From NCBI RefSeq assembly GCF_042453785.1, contig NC_091663.1:36725001-36789000 (forward strand): a stretch of DNA of 64,000 bases, written 5' to 3'. Shown here piece by piece: positions 21,265 through 33,666 of the stretch. The stretch is from Malus domestica. Taxonomy: Eukaryota > Streptophyta > Magnoliopsida > Rosales > Rosaceae. Position 1 is the first letter of the stretch, and the number at the start of each line of letters is the position of its first letter. The notes beneath the pieces are model-generated. The model was not told where the DNA came from and searched no databases. It saw nothing but the letters and a program-made list of their open reading frames with translations. Both the position numbers and the translations under genes were made by a program.

Positions 21265-22085
21265 TGCATTTAAATTATTGAGTTCAGAGAGCTTATTGGC
21301 ACCAAAATTGAAAATTTTCTTATCCTGTTTCAGTAGATTTTGTAATAAAGAGTGGGAAGATGAATCATCGTATAAGAATGCATCATTTGGTATCAGTGTA
21401 ACTTTCGTGTTTAGACTGCATTGTTCGTATAATTTTTCGTTAAATTATTGACTTCAGAGAGCTTCTTGAATGTCATGTTCTTGTGTAAACTTCATGGTAT
21501 TGTTTCTGTTGTGATTTGCACTTGCAGCTAGACAAGTGAATATGGTAAGGAAAGCGTATGATCTGTTCCGAAAACCTAACAAGTTTCTATCTTTTGCGTA
21601 GAGTTCGAGATGTTTTGCAGAGGGAAAGATTTTATTTGAAGAATATATATTCAAGTTGAAGGACATTGTTGGCGTTCGTATGCTTATAGAGTTTATCGGC
21701 ACCAAAATTGACAATGATCTGGTCTTTCGGGTTACTGCTCTTTTTCGTATTTGGTTGTTGGTTGATTAGTCCATTTGTGATGAACAATGCATTTAAATTA
21801 TTGAGTTCAGAGAGCTTATTGGCACCATAAGAGTGGGAAGATGAATCATCGTATAAGAATGCATCATTAGGTATCAGTGTAACTTTCATGTTTAGACTGC
21901 ATTGTTCGTATAATTTTTCTTTGCTGACGTGCATACTTCTGGTGGCTTCTTGAATGTCATGTTCTAGTGTTAACTTCATGATATTGTTTCTGTTGTGATT
22001 TGCACTTGCAGCTAGATACGTGAATATGGTAAGGAAAGCGTATAATCTGTTCCGAAAACCTAACAAGTTTCTATCTTTTGTGTAG
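21265..22085 (+). repeat. About 500-bp tandem duplication in ELM2/SANT-type relic
   Basis: Two direct repeats of intron plus exon start. Unit 1: 4370-4455 plus 21265-21692, split by the LINE. Unit 2: 21693 to about 22170. Landmarks repeated in both are TTATCGGCACCAAAATTG, GAATCATCGTATAAGAATGC and TCTTGAATGTCATGTTCT, then the exon GATGTTTTGCAGAGGGAAAG. The unit 1 exon is cut off at CGTATGCTTATAGA and runs into the next intron copy. Only unit 2 joins the downstream coding sequence. Confidence 0.8.
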
Positions 22086-23806
22086 AGTTCCAGATGTTTT
22101 GCAGAGGGAAAGATTTTATTTGAAGAATATATATTCAAGTTAAAGGACATTGTTGGCGTTCGTATGCTTATAGAAGCAGTAGGTATTGGAAAAGGGAAGC
22201 AAGACCTTACTGGCACTACTTTGAAGCCAACAAAGAACAGTCTTGCTATCTCTTTTCGTCCTGAAGTACCGATTGGAAAAGCCTGTTCCTCCCTTACAAC
22301 GCCAGAGATCATCAAGTATCTAACAGGAGATTTTAAGTTGACTAAAAAGCAGTCGAATGATCTTTTCTGGGAAGCTGTTTGGCCCCGTCTTTTAGCACGA
22401 AGATGGCATTCAGAGCAGCGTAATCTGTCCTTGGTGTTTCCTGTACCTGGTATAGAGAAGTTTTCAAGGCGCCTTGTGAGAGGTAATCAGTACTTTGATT
22501 CTGTCCATGAGGTCTTGAAGAATGTGGCATCTAACCCCGATGTTCTTGAGCTTGCTAATGAAGAAGCTAAAGGCAGAGAAGAGGAATCAGCTAAATTCAA
22601 TGAAGTTGATATGTTAAATAAGCAACACCGTCATTACCTCCTTCCGCACAGGAGCACAAATGGGGATAGAGATCTAATGAAGTTTAAAATTGTGGATACA
22701 AGTATGCTTCATGTTGCAGAAGCAGAACAATTGAAGGTACGAAAACTGAGGAGTTTACCTGCTCAAACTGAAAGTATAAGTACTCCTTCCAATCTTCTTA
22801 CTGAAACCGAACAAGATATATATGAAGAGTCAAAAGATGATGCAGAAGAAAAAACTACCTCAAACCCCGCTGAGGATATAATTGACAGAACAACATTTCT
22901 CGACTCCTCAGATTGCGTAACTAGTATCCATGAATCTCAATGTTTAAATCTTCTCAATGACAGGTCTCCAAGCAAGGCAACGAATTATAACTGCATCCCC
23001 ACGCTGAAGTCAGACGATTGAGATATTTGGCCCCTGAAACAAAACAGAAGGATTTGACTTATTGTAATGATGGAGACTCAAGCTGCAGTGATGAAAATGT
23101 GTCTGGATAAGAAGCTAACTCCAGATGAGCCCCTTGTCGAATCAAACTTATATAGTTCACAGAGAAGCAGCTTCCGAAAAATCTCAATCTTGGATATGCA
23201 TTGACTTGAACCTTCCTTATGTTCTAACAGATGCAGACACTGATAAACCCTTGATCAAGGACACAATGCAAAATAATGACAACGCAAGTGCGAACGGGTC
23301 AGCATTTGATTCATTTCTATCCAAAACAAGCGAGCAGCCTCAGCCACTGAAGCTTCCTGAACTGTTGACCAAGGACACGATGCAAAATAATGACAAACTC
23401 AGGTGCAAACAAGTCATCATTTGATTCATTTCTATCTGAGACAAGCCAGCTTGAGCTACCAAAGCTTCCTGAACCGGTGATCAAGGACATGGCACAAAGT
23501 AATGACGACTCAAGTGTGAAGAAGACAAGTAGTCTATCAGATACAAGCAAGCAGCGTTTCATTAAGAGCCAGAGGCAGAGTACAAGGAACCGGCCATTGA
23601 CCACGAAAGTGCGGGAAGCTCCTGAGCATGATCTCTTTAGGACAAGGAGGAAGAGAAAGGGTGAGACGTTACAAAATAAGTCAACACCACCAAGGTCTCA
23701 AAGAGCTCGGGGAAGCTCCATCGTTGGTGCAGCTTTTGATGATAGTGTTGTTGCTAATCCTGCAGACACAAGGAAAGAAGATGAACATTCGGATAGAGGT
23801 TTGTAA
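22086..23806 (+). pseudogene. ELM2/SANT-type (Arg-Glu dipeptide repeat-like) gene relic
   Basis: After an acceptor-like TGTGTAG the frame reads RCFAEGKILFEEYIFKLKD into MLIEAVGIGKGKQDLTG, TTPEIIKYLTGDFKLTKKQS and DLFWEAVWPRLLARRWHSEQ, then VFPVPGIEKFSRRLVRGNQY. These blocks match, from memory, the C-terminal half of plant SANT/ELM2 proteins annotated as arginine-glutamic acid dipeptide repeats proteins (Arabidopsis At2g47820 type), thought to act in chromatin complexes. A stop at 23019-23021 and later frame changes break the rest. Tail pieces CIDLNLPYVLTDADTD (about 23200) and RQSTRNRPLTTK (about 23575) lie in other frames. The ELM2 and SANT domains are absent upstream, so this is a 5'-truncated relic. 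Confidence 0.7.
23250..23520 (+). repeat. Three tandem repeats in the relic's tail
   Basis: Three copies, roughly 110-115 bp apart, of a block containing CAAAATAATGACAA-type sequence, TCATTTGATTCATTTCTATC and AAGCTTCCTGAAC. The second copy carries a length change that shifts frame. Confidence 0.65.
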
Positions 23807-23810
23807 CATT

Positions 23811-26273
23811 GTATGTATAGCGAAAAATGCTAACGCAGTTAGAGCATTCGAATATTGCACAAGGAGGTTCCTTGAGGCAAATTCACTCTTTGTTCAATGA
23901 GGTAGAGCAGATTGTTTGAGGTTGTGCTGAATGGGGATGATCGGAAAAGGCGTTTCGCACCCGTATATGATCTCCTGGAATTCAAGTTGTGAGTATAGAG
24001 TTGTCTGGTTTGGCTCAATTTTCTGAAGCTTTTGAAGCTTCATCATGTAAATTGTGTACCTAACTACTTGCTACACATAATATACATAGACATCCCCAAA
24101 AAGAAAAGGAGTGCTACAACTTCGTGGGCTGGGCCGAAATCTGATGAGCCTACCAATTTTTACTTGGGCCTAATAGATTAAGCTGGGCTGGGTGGGTATC
24201 AATTTTATAGTCTAATCAAGATGGACTCGACCTGGCCGAGTCCACAAGAAAATCTATTGTGTCGCTCGGGCTATCATCATATTGTGAATACAACACTCTA
24301 ATAATGTGAGTCGCATTCTTAAACGTCATGGTTTAAGAAAATTGTGGCCACTCACTTTTTGATTTAATCCGACAGTAGGTAGTCGTTTAATTTTTGTTGT
24401 TGTACTTTCTTCCATCATTTGGTTAAGATCCAACGGTGAGTGATCGCAATTTTTTTGGACTTGGAGATTTCGGAGAATGGGACTCTATATAATGTAGTGT
24501 GCTCCTCTGCGCCCCAATTTCACCAAAATTCAAATTTTCCTCCCCATTATTTAGACAAATTTGCTGAAAAATATTGCTTGTATATAAAAAAGGAAACATT
24601 AATAATTGTCATGTGACGTGATGAATATTGTAGGTACAAAGGGATAGCTCATCGTATTTAATTGCTTAATGAATTTCACGAGAAAACACAATAAAACCTA
24701 TTTTCTAATCATTTTCCCACTCATTGTAAACTTCTTAGAATCCACAATATTCAATAAATAGAGAGACCGATTCCAAAATTACATTTTACTTGAAGATCTT
24801 GTAAAAACTCAACAGTCTCCTTCTTCAAAAAACTGAGCCTTTTTTAAAACTCATTGATTTTGTGGATTTTTACAAAATTCGTCATAAAACCTTTTCCGTC
24901 GTGCCCGAACCATAAACTTCATAAAATTCATGTGAGACACTAGTGAGATTTTTTTACTCCTGAAAATCACTTAGCCAATATATATATATATATATAATGT
25001 ATTAATCTCTATTTTCAGCTTACAAATCCATCAAATATACTTTTGGATTCAATAAATGGTAAGAGTGTTTCGAAAGGGCTTATAAAATTTGTCTTCATGC
25101 CCCCACATATCTTATGAAACTTAATAGTTGCATTATTCACAAAACACATCATAAAATTTCGTAGAATTTATTTTCGTGTTATCCTAAACCCATCAGAAAC
25201 TTTTGCAAAGTGTTATCCTAAACCCTAAACCCTAAACTCTAAATCCTAAACCCCAACCTAAGCTTCTTAACATTCATGTAGAACAACTTAAAGATTTTCG
25301 ATCCAAGAAATCACTTCCGAGCCCCGCATTTGTAGGGCAGATCATCTCTACAAAAGTAACATTACAAGTTCTTGCTTGAGTTGTTGAGGAACCCCGCAAA
25401 TTTGTAATCAACAAAAGGAAACTAGTAACACAAACTTAACAAAGTTGCTCGATAATTACGCAAATGTGGAATATACTTGACAGCGGTGCATGCTTAAACC
25501 TAAAACCACACAAACCCTGAAATGGAAATCCAATTGACGAAGTTGAAGCTTGTTGATGGTTGACTACAAATTTAAAATATCCTCCCCATCTCCTTAAATT
25601 TCTTTCCATTTTGTTTAAATTTTTCGTTGTCCATATCAAAACCCTAATTTGCTTTTGTTTATTCAAACATCGTTTTCAAACTTTTCATTACGCAATATAA
25701 TACATATATTATGCCTTGTCCGTCTTTTGTGTTGGTTTTATCCATGGGGCTCCTTTGCTCGTGTCAATTAGCAATTCATGAGTCACTAGTCTTAATATGT
25801 TATGAAATTTAATTAGCATCCTAATGCTGCTTCGGTCCGTAAATTCGGTTTTAATCATAAGATAATCAAGGAAAACATGGAGGAATGCGTGGTGATGTTT
25901 GGATCCCGTTGTTTTTACATTGTTGTGTTGATGTTAGCTTCCTCAATTGCATCGACCTTCCTCGATGATTACTAAGCAATCTCTTTGTTACCATTTGGAA
26001 TGATTAGCGATTTGTAATCAAGAAATGGAATCTGGACTCTTAAAGTTTTGAAATTATTGACCAATTATTTATAATTTGAACCATGTTTGATATTCTAGCT
26101 TCTGTCTCCTTGTTGTTTTCCATTTTATAGGCTACCTTGTTTTTTCCCATTAAGCTTCTGAAAAGCTCAAGGATAAACTGCTTGCCCACATTTCTTAATT
26201 TATGACCACATATATATTATAGCTTGGGCAACAAAGTTAAGACTTTATTTTAATTTATTCCTTTTAATTAAGA
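23811..26273. other. Gene-poor spacer
   Basis: AT-rich, no credible exon. Contains a (TA)n run at about 24979-24996 and a short degenerate run of CCCTAAA-type telomere-like repeats at 25212-25257. Short ORFs such as 25436-25666 (minus) show no domain. Confidence 0.5.
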
Positions 26274-26396
26274 GACAAATTATATGTAGTGAAGATACAG
26301 ATTACTATTGGTTCTCCCTTAAGTTATGGGTTAAGACAGACAAATTATATGTAGTGAAGATACAGATTAGTATTGGTTCTCCCTTAAGTTATGGGT
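26274..26396 (+). repeat. 65-bp direct duplication
   Basis: GACAAATTATATGTAGTGAA begins at 26274 and again at 26339. The units differ at very few positions (ATTACTATT versus ATTAGTATT), so the duplication is recent. Confidence 0.9.
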
Positions 26397-26616
26397 AATG
26401 GGGATATTTACATGAACTGAGCTATATCACTCACACGCATATAATTGTTTAGAATTACTGACTTGATGTGGTAACGAGTAGACAACTAACATTAGAAGTT
26501 CTCTACCATGCACTATAAAATTTTCATATGATATTATTTGCTACCTAACAATATTCATCACATCAAAATTGCTGAGATTAATTAATAATTTATTGGTAGG
26601 AAATTAAATATATAAG

Positions 26617-27040
26617 AGGAATTGTAGCAATGGTCTTTTAATTTTTACTCAATTGGAGCAATAGTCCATCAATTAAAAATCCGTGATCTTGGTCCCTTAA
26701 CTCATCAAAACATGCATCTATGATTATTTTCGTAAACTCCGTTAGAATTTATGTCAATATGAGTCACGTACCATGTACGTGAGGCTAAATCAAGGGAAAA
26801 ATATGGAAAACTAAATGAGAAAATTGTAGCAAAGGTCCCTCAACTTTAACCCAATTGGAGAAATGGTTCCTCAACTTTAACCCGATTGAAGCAATGATCT
26901 CTCAATTTTAATCCTATTGCAGCAATAATTTTTCCAACATGACTCATTTTTACAGAAGTTCTGACTAAATTGACAAAAATGATCATAGTTACACGTTTTG
27001 ATGAATTAAGGGACAAATGGTCACCTCTATGTACATGTAG
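26617..27040. repeat. Fold-back repeat with long inverted arms
   Basis: The left arm (about 26680-26770: GGTCCCTTAACTCATCAAAAC to ATGAGTCACGT) is matched in reverse complement by about 26940-27025. The centre holds direct repeats of TTTAACCCAATTGGAG-type sequence about 33 bp apart at 26835-26930. No coding. A MITE-like fold-back element is the simplest explanation. Confidence 0.6.
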
Positions 27041-28349
27041 GTCACATAATAGAATGTAATGAATATAATTTGTGCCTAGTGTTCTTCTTCAAGATTAATA
27101 ATTATCTTAAGCTCTTAGCTAATGTCGTTACTCTCATTCACATTGAACTTGACCTAGAAAACAAAGCAGCAACATCTATTGTATATGTCATTAATTAAAT
27201 TGTCAATAAATCCTTTAAATAAAACAAATATGGACTTTGTTTGGTTCATCTTCGATCGTTTGGAAGTAATAAGACAAATAGGGTTCGGCAGCTCTCAACT
27301 AATTAATGTGATTAAGCTTAAATTAGTTGTGCAATTTTTGTTTAAAATACTTTAGGGTTCAGAATTACTGACGTAGGTTTGAATTAAACTGATTGATCTC
27401 AACAGGTAGGGATGCATGGTAAAATACAAGGGGATCTAGTCAGGAAGGTTTGTTATGAAAGAACGATAGATAGAGAGATAAAAGTTGAATTCTATAGTTT
27501 GGAAAAGCATGCAGATGCATGGTCATTCTTAAAATGCAGTTTACTTTGAAGTTAAGAAATAACTCCATTCTTTCAATAGCTATATTTCTTCCTATCTAAA
27601 CTATACTATATTTATGTAGAACCTAAAGGCTAAAATACGGGGAATGGCCTTAATATAAGTTTGATAAATTAGGACATTGTCTAGACTTTAGTGAATGTCT
27701 TTGGAGAGATTTTTTTATCCAAAATACGGGCACATGATATTATTAGTATGAGTGAAACATCACCTTGTCACGCATGCATAACATAACATGCAAAATGGTA
27801 GACACCACGCGGCAAGTGTTCCTGTTACATGCAAAATTTATCCACCCTTTTATGTGCTAAGTTTTACCAAAAGCCAGATATTATTTCTTTTTAATCATCA
27901 CTTTTTTTTTTGTTTAAATTGAGGTCCCATGTTGATTTTTTTTTTCGTTGACTTTAATCTTCTTACTAACTGGGAGGGCTGGAGGCATCCCGAAGTACCA
28001 GAGATGGAGTTGATGATTTGCATGCCTAAAAAAGTAAATTTGTCCTAGAAGTGAGCATACCTAGATAACTAAACAAGAAAGTGAATATATATACATGCAT
28101 ATATACATACACATAAAAGGTTTTAATTAGAGTTCTCTTATCATTGGATTTGAGGGGATAAAAGAAACTTAATTATTTAATTGCATTATAAATTATACAA
28201 AAAATAATTAAATAACAATAATAAAATTAGGATGTAATTCAGTGACCACATGTGACCTAAAAAGGAGAAAATAAGAATAACGGACTGCATGCAAGAGGTT
28301 GCTTAGCAAGGCTAACAAGCAAATGATAAGTGTGTGTCTACAGACATAA

Positions 28350-28381
<32 letters not shown>

Positions 28382-29131
28382 GGAAAGGGAAAGTTTTTTT
28401 TTAAATTTTTTACAGGCGATATTTTATATTAACTTATTTGAATTATAAAAAGGGAAATTTGGGCATAAATGTGGGAACATACTACTCCCAGCTTAGTTTA
28501 GTCGAGTACTATAATTTTTTTTTTTTTTTTGTCAATAGTAAAATGGGGTCTTGAGGGGGAAAGGGGTGGGGGAGTCTTGAATCTGGGTAAGGAGAGCCAC
28601 AGGGTGCTTAATTTCTACTATGACGCTACCCTTCTCAACTCGAGTACTATAATTAATTAGGGCTTTTTTTTTTCTCATTGAATTAGAGGAGATAAACGAA
28701 ACAGATTAATTTACAATAATAAATGAAGGATGTAATTCATTGGTTACATGTGAACACAAAAAGAAAACCAAAAGAAATACAAGGAAGCTAGCAAGTTAGG
28801 GTTGTATTTACCCAACAAGTCAAGGGTGACTGGTAATTAAATTAAGTATTTCAATAATGTGTCTTGTGAACACTATATATAATTATGTAAGGCCAAAGAC
28901 ACAAAAGTTGCTTCTCCTCCTCTCACCAGTATCACCAGAAATGAAGGAGCTGAATTCCCTGCTTTTGTCTTCCTCTACCAAAAGCAACTCCTGAATTTTT
29001 GTTCGCCAAAAACAAGTTTCTAGTCCTCTAGTCCTTCTACCAACATAGAAAATTTGAGCTAAGTGTTAGAAAGGACAAGCTAAGTAATTTTAATTGTATA
29101 ATCATCTCTCAACCCTTGTTGTCTGTCAAAA
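27041..29131. other. Spacer and IDD gene upstream region
   Basis: AT-rich DNA without credible exons. It has a (TA)n run near 28350-28366 and a poly(T) run at 28507-28530. A TATA-like CTATATATAATT at about 28873 lies 260 bp before the IDD start codon, consistent with a promoter and 5' leader. Confidence 0.4.
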
Positions 29132-32100
29132 ATGCCAAATATTACAGGTGATGTTGAAGAAGGAAGCTTCTCCTCAGGGAATAATACTGGAGAATTAGAA
29201 GTTCATCAAGACCAGCAACAAAACCACTTGCACGGTTCCAACTCTGGCGGTGCTTCCGGTGCGCAAAGCAACAGTAATGGCTCTGTCACTCATCAGCAGC
29301 CGCAGCAGCCTCCTCTTAAGAAGAAAAGAAATCTTCCAGGAACTCCAGGCAAATAGTTTTGAATTAATTTCTTCACTACTAATGTCGAGTAGTTTCCTCG
29401 ATTTGATTGCCGAGTTTCACTATATGTATGACATACAACTCAAGGCGCACGGATTTGATTTATTTTAGAAGAACATAAAAAGGGTTTCTTTCCGAATCAT
29501 GTCAGCTTTTATGTTGAGACTCATCACTGGACGTTGAGAGTGATCACTGGAGAATGTTTACCTATATTTGGCGCCATGCTTGAGTCTTGTAATCTTTTCA
29601 TTTCAGCAATATATATTCTTCTTCTTAAAAATGGGAGTTTCTAAATTGAGTTATCTTGTGAAAGAATCAAAACATTTTGAAGAATTGTTGCCAATAAAGT
29701 AGAACTGTTTGCTTGATTTCACTTTTTTGTTGGTCACAAGTATATATGCTGTGTAGCATAAACAACTAGTATTGCTAATTATACTTATAGTTGTGCAAGT
29801 TAATTAATTATGTTCTAACAATTTTGTATTAATTTGTGATCAGATCCTACTGCGGAAGTTATTGCACTATCACCAACAACCCTAATGGCAACGAACCGAT
29901 TTGTGTGTGAAATCTGTAACAAAGGGTTTCAAAGGGATCAAAACCTTCAGCTGCACCGGCGAGGCCATAACCTTCCATGGAAGCTCCGTCAGAGAACCAC
30001 AACTGAGGTTAGGAAAAGGGTCTACATATGTCCCGAGCCGACGTGTGTCCACCACAACCCAGCTCGAGCGCTAGGAGACCTCACCGGCATTAAGAAGCAC
30101 TTCAGCCGGAAACATGGGGAGAAAAAATGGAAATGTGAGAAGTGCTCCAAGAAATATGCAGTGCAGTCGGACTGGAAGGCGCATCAGAAGACCTGCGGCA
30201 CTAGGGAGTACAAGTGTGACTGTGGGACCATCTTTTCCAGGTTCGTTAATTATCTCATACTCAAGGATAGTTTAATTTTGTTAATTAAATATTGCATGTG
30301 CATGAACATATAATCAAGATTGGATCACAAAAAAGCACTACATGTATATATGGTTGCTTAATTTGTCGAGAATTAGCTCCCATATGTGTACATAATGGAT
30401 ACATATATTATTTTATTTTCATACTAAGCGATAATTTTACTAAATTAATCTATATACTATATTACAAAGAGTAAAATTCGAACGCGTTATGAATCACTTT
30501 ACTTTAACCAACTTGACTACGTTATTATTATTCTATGAGATAGTTATAATTTCTGCAGCATTTTTCTTACAAACTGCCACAAATGTATTTGTAAAATGAG
30601 TTTTAGTGTAGTGGAGCATGTTGGATTGAGCCCTCCAAACGCAAAAATATACATTTAGGAAAGAAATGGGAAATAATTGAAATAAAGTTACATTCATCAA
30701 TCTCTTTTTGGAACCTTTCAATTTTATGTCATAACTCTTCCTTTCAACTACCGTTTAGACATACAATATTGACACATTTTATTGACAGTTTTTAATATAC
30801 ATGGAGTTCACATAATGATAGGGTCCTTTTATATTAGTTTTCTGTCTGTTTTGTATGTCCAAATAATTTTATTATTTTTAGAATTAAGATAACTATACAT
30901 TCTTCTTCCAAATTTTTATGTAATCAAACAATATCAAGTACAAATGATGTATTTTTGCATGAGTTTGTGCAGAAGGGATAGTTTTATCACCCACAGAGCC
31001 TTTTGTGACGCATTGGCAGAAGAAAACAACAAAGTAAACCAAATGCCTATGCCACATGATCAGCTCATATCATCAATGGCCATGAACACCAACACCTCCC
31101 CCATGGGAGGAGGAGTCTCCGAATTCCTCAGTTACGATATTAACACTAACAAAAACAAGCTTCCTGAAGATCTTGTCCCAATGCCATTCAAGTCCATGAA
31201 CATGAACATCCCAGGTGGTGGCGGCGGTGGTGGAGGACCAGGCATGTTCTCTAACACCACCGGTTCGCTCTTTGGCGGGCCAAGAAGCGTGTCTTCCACA
31301 TCGGCCTCCAGCCTTCAGCTGAGTTCCAACAACAACAACAACAGCTCATCAGGGTTCAATTACCTTCACCACCAAGAAACCAAAAACGGAGGCAGCAGCC
31401 TAAGTAGTATTACAGGGGCTGCTCAAATGTCAGCCACCGCCTTGCTTCAAAAAGCAGCCAAAATGGGAGCCACTGCAAGCAACTCCACGATCAACTCGCC
31501 GATGATGCAGAAGAGCTTTGTTAGCAATATGGCAGGCCCTGATCACGGCCACCTCTCTAGCCCTAATTCCATTCTAAACAATAATATTCAACCCCCACCA
31601 TCGTATGATCATCAGCCTCACCACTTCCAACAGCAACCTCAGCCGTCTGATCCTCAGTCACATAATTCACACAGCATGATCGGAGGGTTCACTAACCAGC
31701 TCATGCAAAAGGGCCCACAAGAAATGTCACAGCATTTTGATCATCACTCCAACAACCCATCCGCCAGCTCGGCAATGAATGACATGGGACTCTTCAGTCA
31801 AGTCTTCATGGGGATCGGCGGCGGGGGTCCCCAACAGAACTATCAGAACCACCAGGCAATGTTGAAGAATTTCGAACAAGATCATCATGATCATCAGGAC
31901 ATTAATAGCCCTAACAACAATTCTAGTAATACTAATTCGACGCATCGAATGAACAGCGCGCTGGGGCCTTCCACAACGCTCGATCTGCTGGGCATCGGAG
32001 GGTCGAGGCCGCCAAGCTTGCATGAGCAGCTCCACCACCACCAGCAAAGGTTGGACTTGGAGGCAATGAGTCAGCACAGATTGCCGGCAATTATGAACCC

Positions 32101-32167
32101 TTTTCAGCAGCAGCAACAACGCTCGCACGGAGATTCGGCTATGGAAAAGCAGATTTGGGATGTTTGA
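29132..32167 (+). CDS. INDETERMINATE DOMAIN (IDD) C2H2 zinc-finger protein
   Basis: Three exons, 29132-29348, 29844-30240 and 30973-32167, give 602 residues. Near residue 63 is the basic KKKRNLPGTP nuclear-localisation motif, followed by DPTAEVIALSP. The ID domain has two C2H2 fingers (FVCEICNKGFQRDQNLQLHR; YICPEPTCVHHNPARALGD) and two C2HC fingers (WKCEKCSKKYAVQSDWKAH; YKCDCGTIFSRRDSFITHR). The long third exon is rich in Asn, Gln, Ser and His and holds the family's C-terminal motifs MSATALLQKAAKMGAT and TTLDLLGIGGSRPPSLHEQ. IDD proteins bind AGACAA-type DNA and act with DELLA/GRAS proteins such as SHORT-ROOT. The C-terminus suggests the IDD4/IDD5 branch, which is inference. Intron 1 starts with GC. 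Confidence 0.93.
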
Positions 32168-32935
32168 GTAAACCTTAATACTGTTCCTTATAATAACTAC
32201 ATTTACGATTTATCCATTACTTGCAGAAGAAGGAGAAGAAGAGGGAAGAAGCAGACTAGGGTTTGTTTTGCTTCGGTGACACGTTTGAGATTTGGGCTAT
32301 TTTAGGCCCGGATTAAGGTCCACATTCGTTCGGTATAGTCAAATTTGTGCCCTTTTCTATCAACCCAAGTTGCATTTTATGTACTAAGTATGACCCAATG
32401 AGATGATAGAAGCTCTTGGTACATTTGCTTAATTCAGAAAATCCCATTTGTGTTTTTCTTTTCATATTAATAAATTACTTGAATGGGACTTTGCCTTCCC
32501 TTTGGAATGAATGTTAAACGTTTACATCAATGCCTTGAAACAAGCAAGGAGGAATACCACAAGACTATAAAAACACTGAAAAGCTGTCACACGGTATATT
32601 AGTGTTATAATATAAATGGATAACAAGTTTATATATTAGAGTATAGTATGAATGGATTTATTTAGTTTATTTTCTAACAAAACAATATTTTATTTTAAAC
32701 TATTACGTTTTACAACAGAAGGGGATTCAAATATGATTCAAGATTACAAGCACAATGCATTGGCCAACTGAAATATGAGTGAGTTGGTTTATCAAGCATT
32801 AATGTGTAGACCTCTGAGGTTTTCTTTAATGCACATATAAATTACACATCTGATTAAAAAACGGTTAGTTTCTTTTAAGTTAAATGATCTAACAGTGGTT
32901 ATCAAATGTGTAACTTATATATGCAATTCTAACGT
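32168..32935. other. IDD 3' flank, no gene
   Basis: Contains the probable 3' untranslated region, with AATAAA-like signals such as TTAATAAATTAC near 32468, then AT-rich spacer. No credible ORF. Confidence 0.45.
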
Positions 32936-32943
32936 GTATTAGA

Positions 32944-33355
32944 GGAACAATACTTGGCTACTCAAAGATGAGTAGGAATTCCTACTCAAAACCCTTAGTG
33001 TTTTAATCACAGAGCTTTGTGTTTATGATTAGAATTGTTCATATTATGAATCACTTTGTAAAGATCATCTCTGCAAAAAAATAAATTAAAACTAAGGTCG
33101 TTTAGTAAATCTATTGTAGCAAATACATAGACGGTTCGTAATGCTTTTACCAATATCATTCATTTGTTTTTAAACAGTTTCATGACTAAATGACCTTAGT
33201 TTTAATTGATTTTTTGCAGAGGCAATCTTTATAGGGTGATTTATAATATGAACGATTCTGATTATAAACACAAAGTTCTATAAATTTACAACGAACAATT
33301 TTGATAAATTTTGAGTAGGAGTTCCTACTCATCTTTGAGTAGCCAAGTATCGTTT
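32944..33355. mobile_element. 412-bp MITE with 8-bp target duplication
   Basis: GTATTAGA flanks both sides (32936-32943 and 33356-33363). The ends are inverted: CAATACTTGGCTACTCAAAG at 32949-32968 against CTTTGAGTAGCCAAGTATCG at 33334-33353. The inversion continues far inwards (AACTAAGGTCGTTTAG against TAAATGACCTTAGTTTTAAT), so the element can fold on itself. The 8-bp duplication fits hAT-type transposition. No transposase. Confidence 0.88.
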
Positions 33356-33404
33356 GTATTAGAAAAACTTAACAGGGCTCTTACCTACTATTGGATTTGG
33401 AAAT

Positions 33405-33622
33405 GAATAATAAGCCCATTGTCACTTCCAACTTGGTAACATCCATTGCTCAATGGGCCCTATTGGGCTGCAGAAAATTGCCCTCCCATAAGACGGCAAG
33501 ACCCTTCAACCCTAATTTGAATCGCGCTTCTATAAATATTCAGAGCTCAGCCCTCTTCTGTCACAGCAATCACCTTCTCCGTCTCTCTCTCTAGAATTAG
33601 GGTTTCTGTAAATTAGGGTTTT
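33405..33622 (+). promoter_or_regulatory. Site II / TATA / telo-box promoter of snoRNA gene
   Basis: Site II words (TGGGCY or complement) occur at about 33410 (AGCCCA), 33454 (TGGGCC) and 33465 (TGGGCT). TATAAATA lies at 33531-33538. Telo-box-like TTAGGGTTT occurs at 33597-33605 and 33613-33621. The pairing of Site II and telo boxes is well known in plant ribosomal-protein and snoRNA promoters. The first snoRNA starts 45 bp after the second telo box. Confidence 0.75.
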
Positions 33623-33666
33623 TGTAATTTGATTATATAGAGTAGGAAGAAGAAGGGGGTTTGAGT

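Noticed and set aside
21632-22315. Minus-strand 227-residue ORF
   Set aside because: It is antisense to the ELM2/SANT-type relic, crosses the tandem duplication, and its peptide has no domain.
33391-33594. 67-residue plus-strand ORF
   Set aside because: It overlaps the Site II and TATA region of the snoRNA promoter and shows no domain. Chance ORF.
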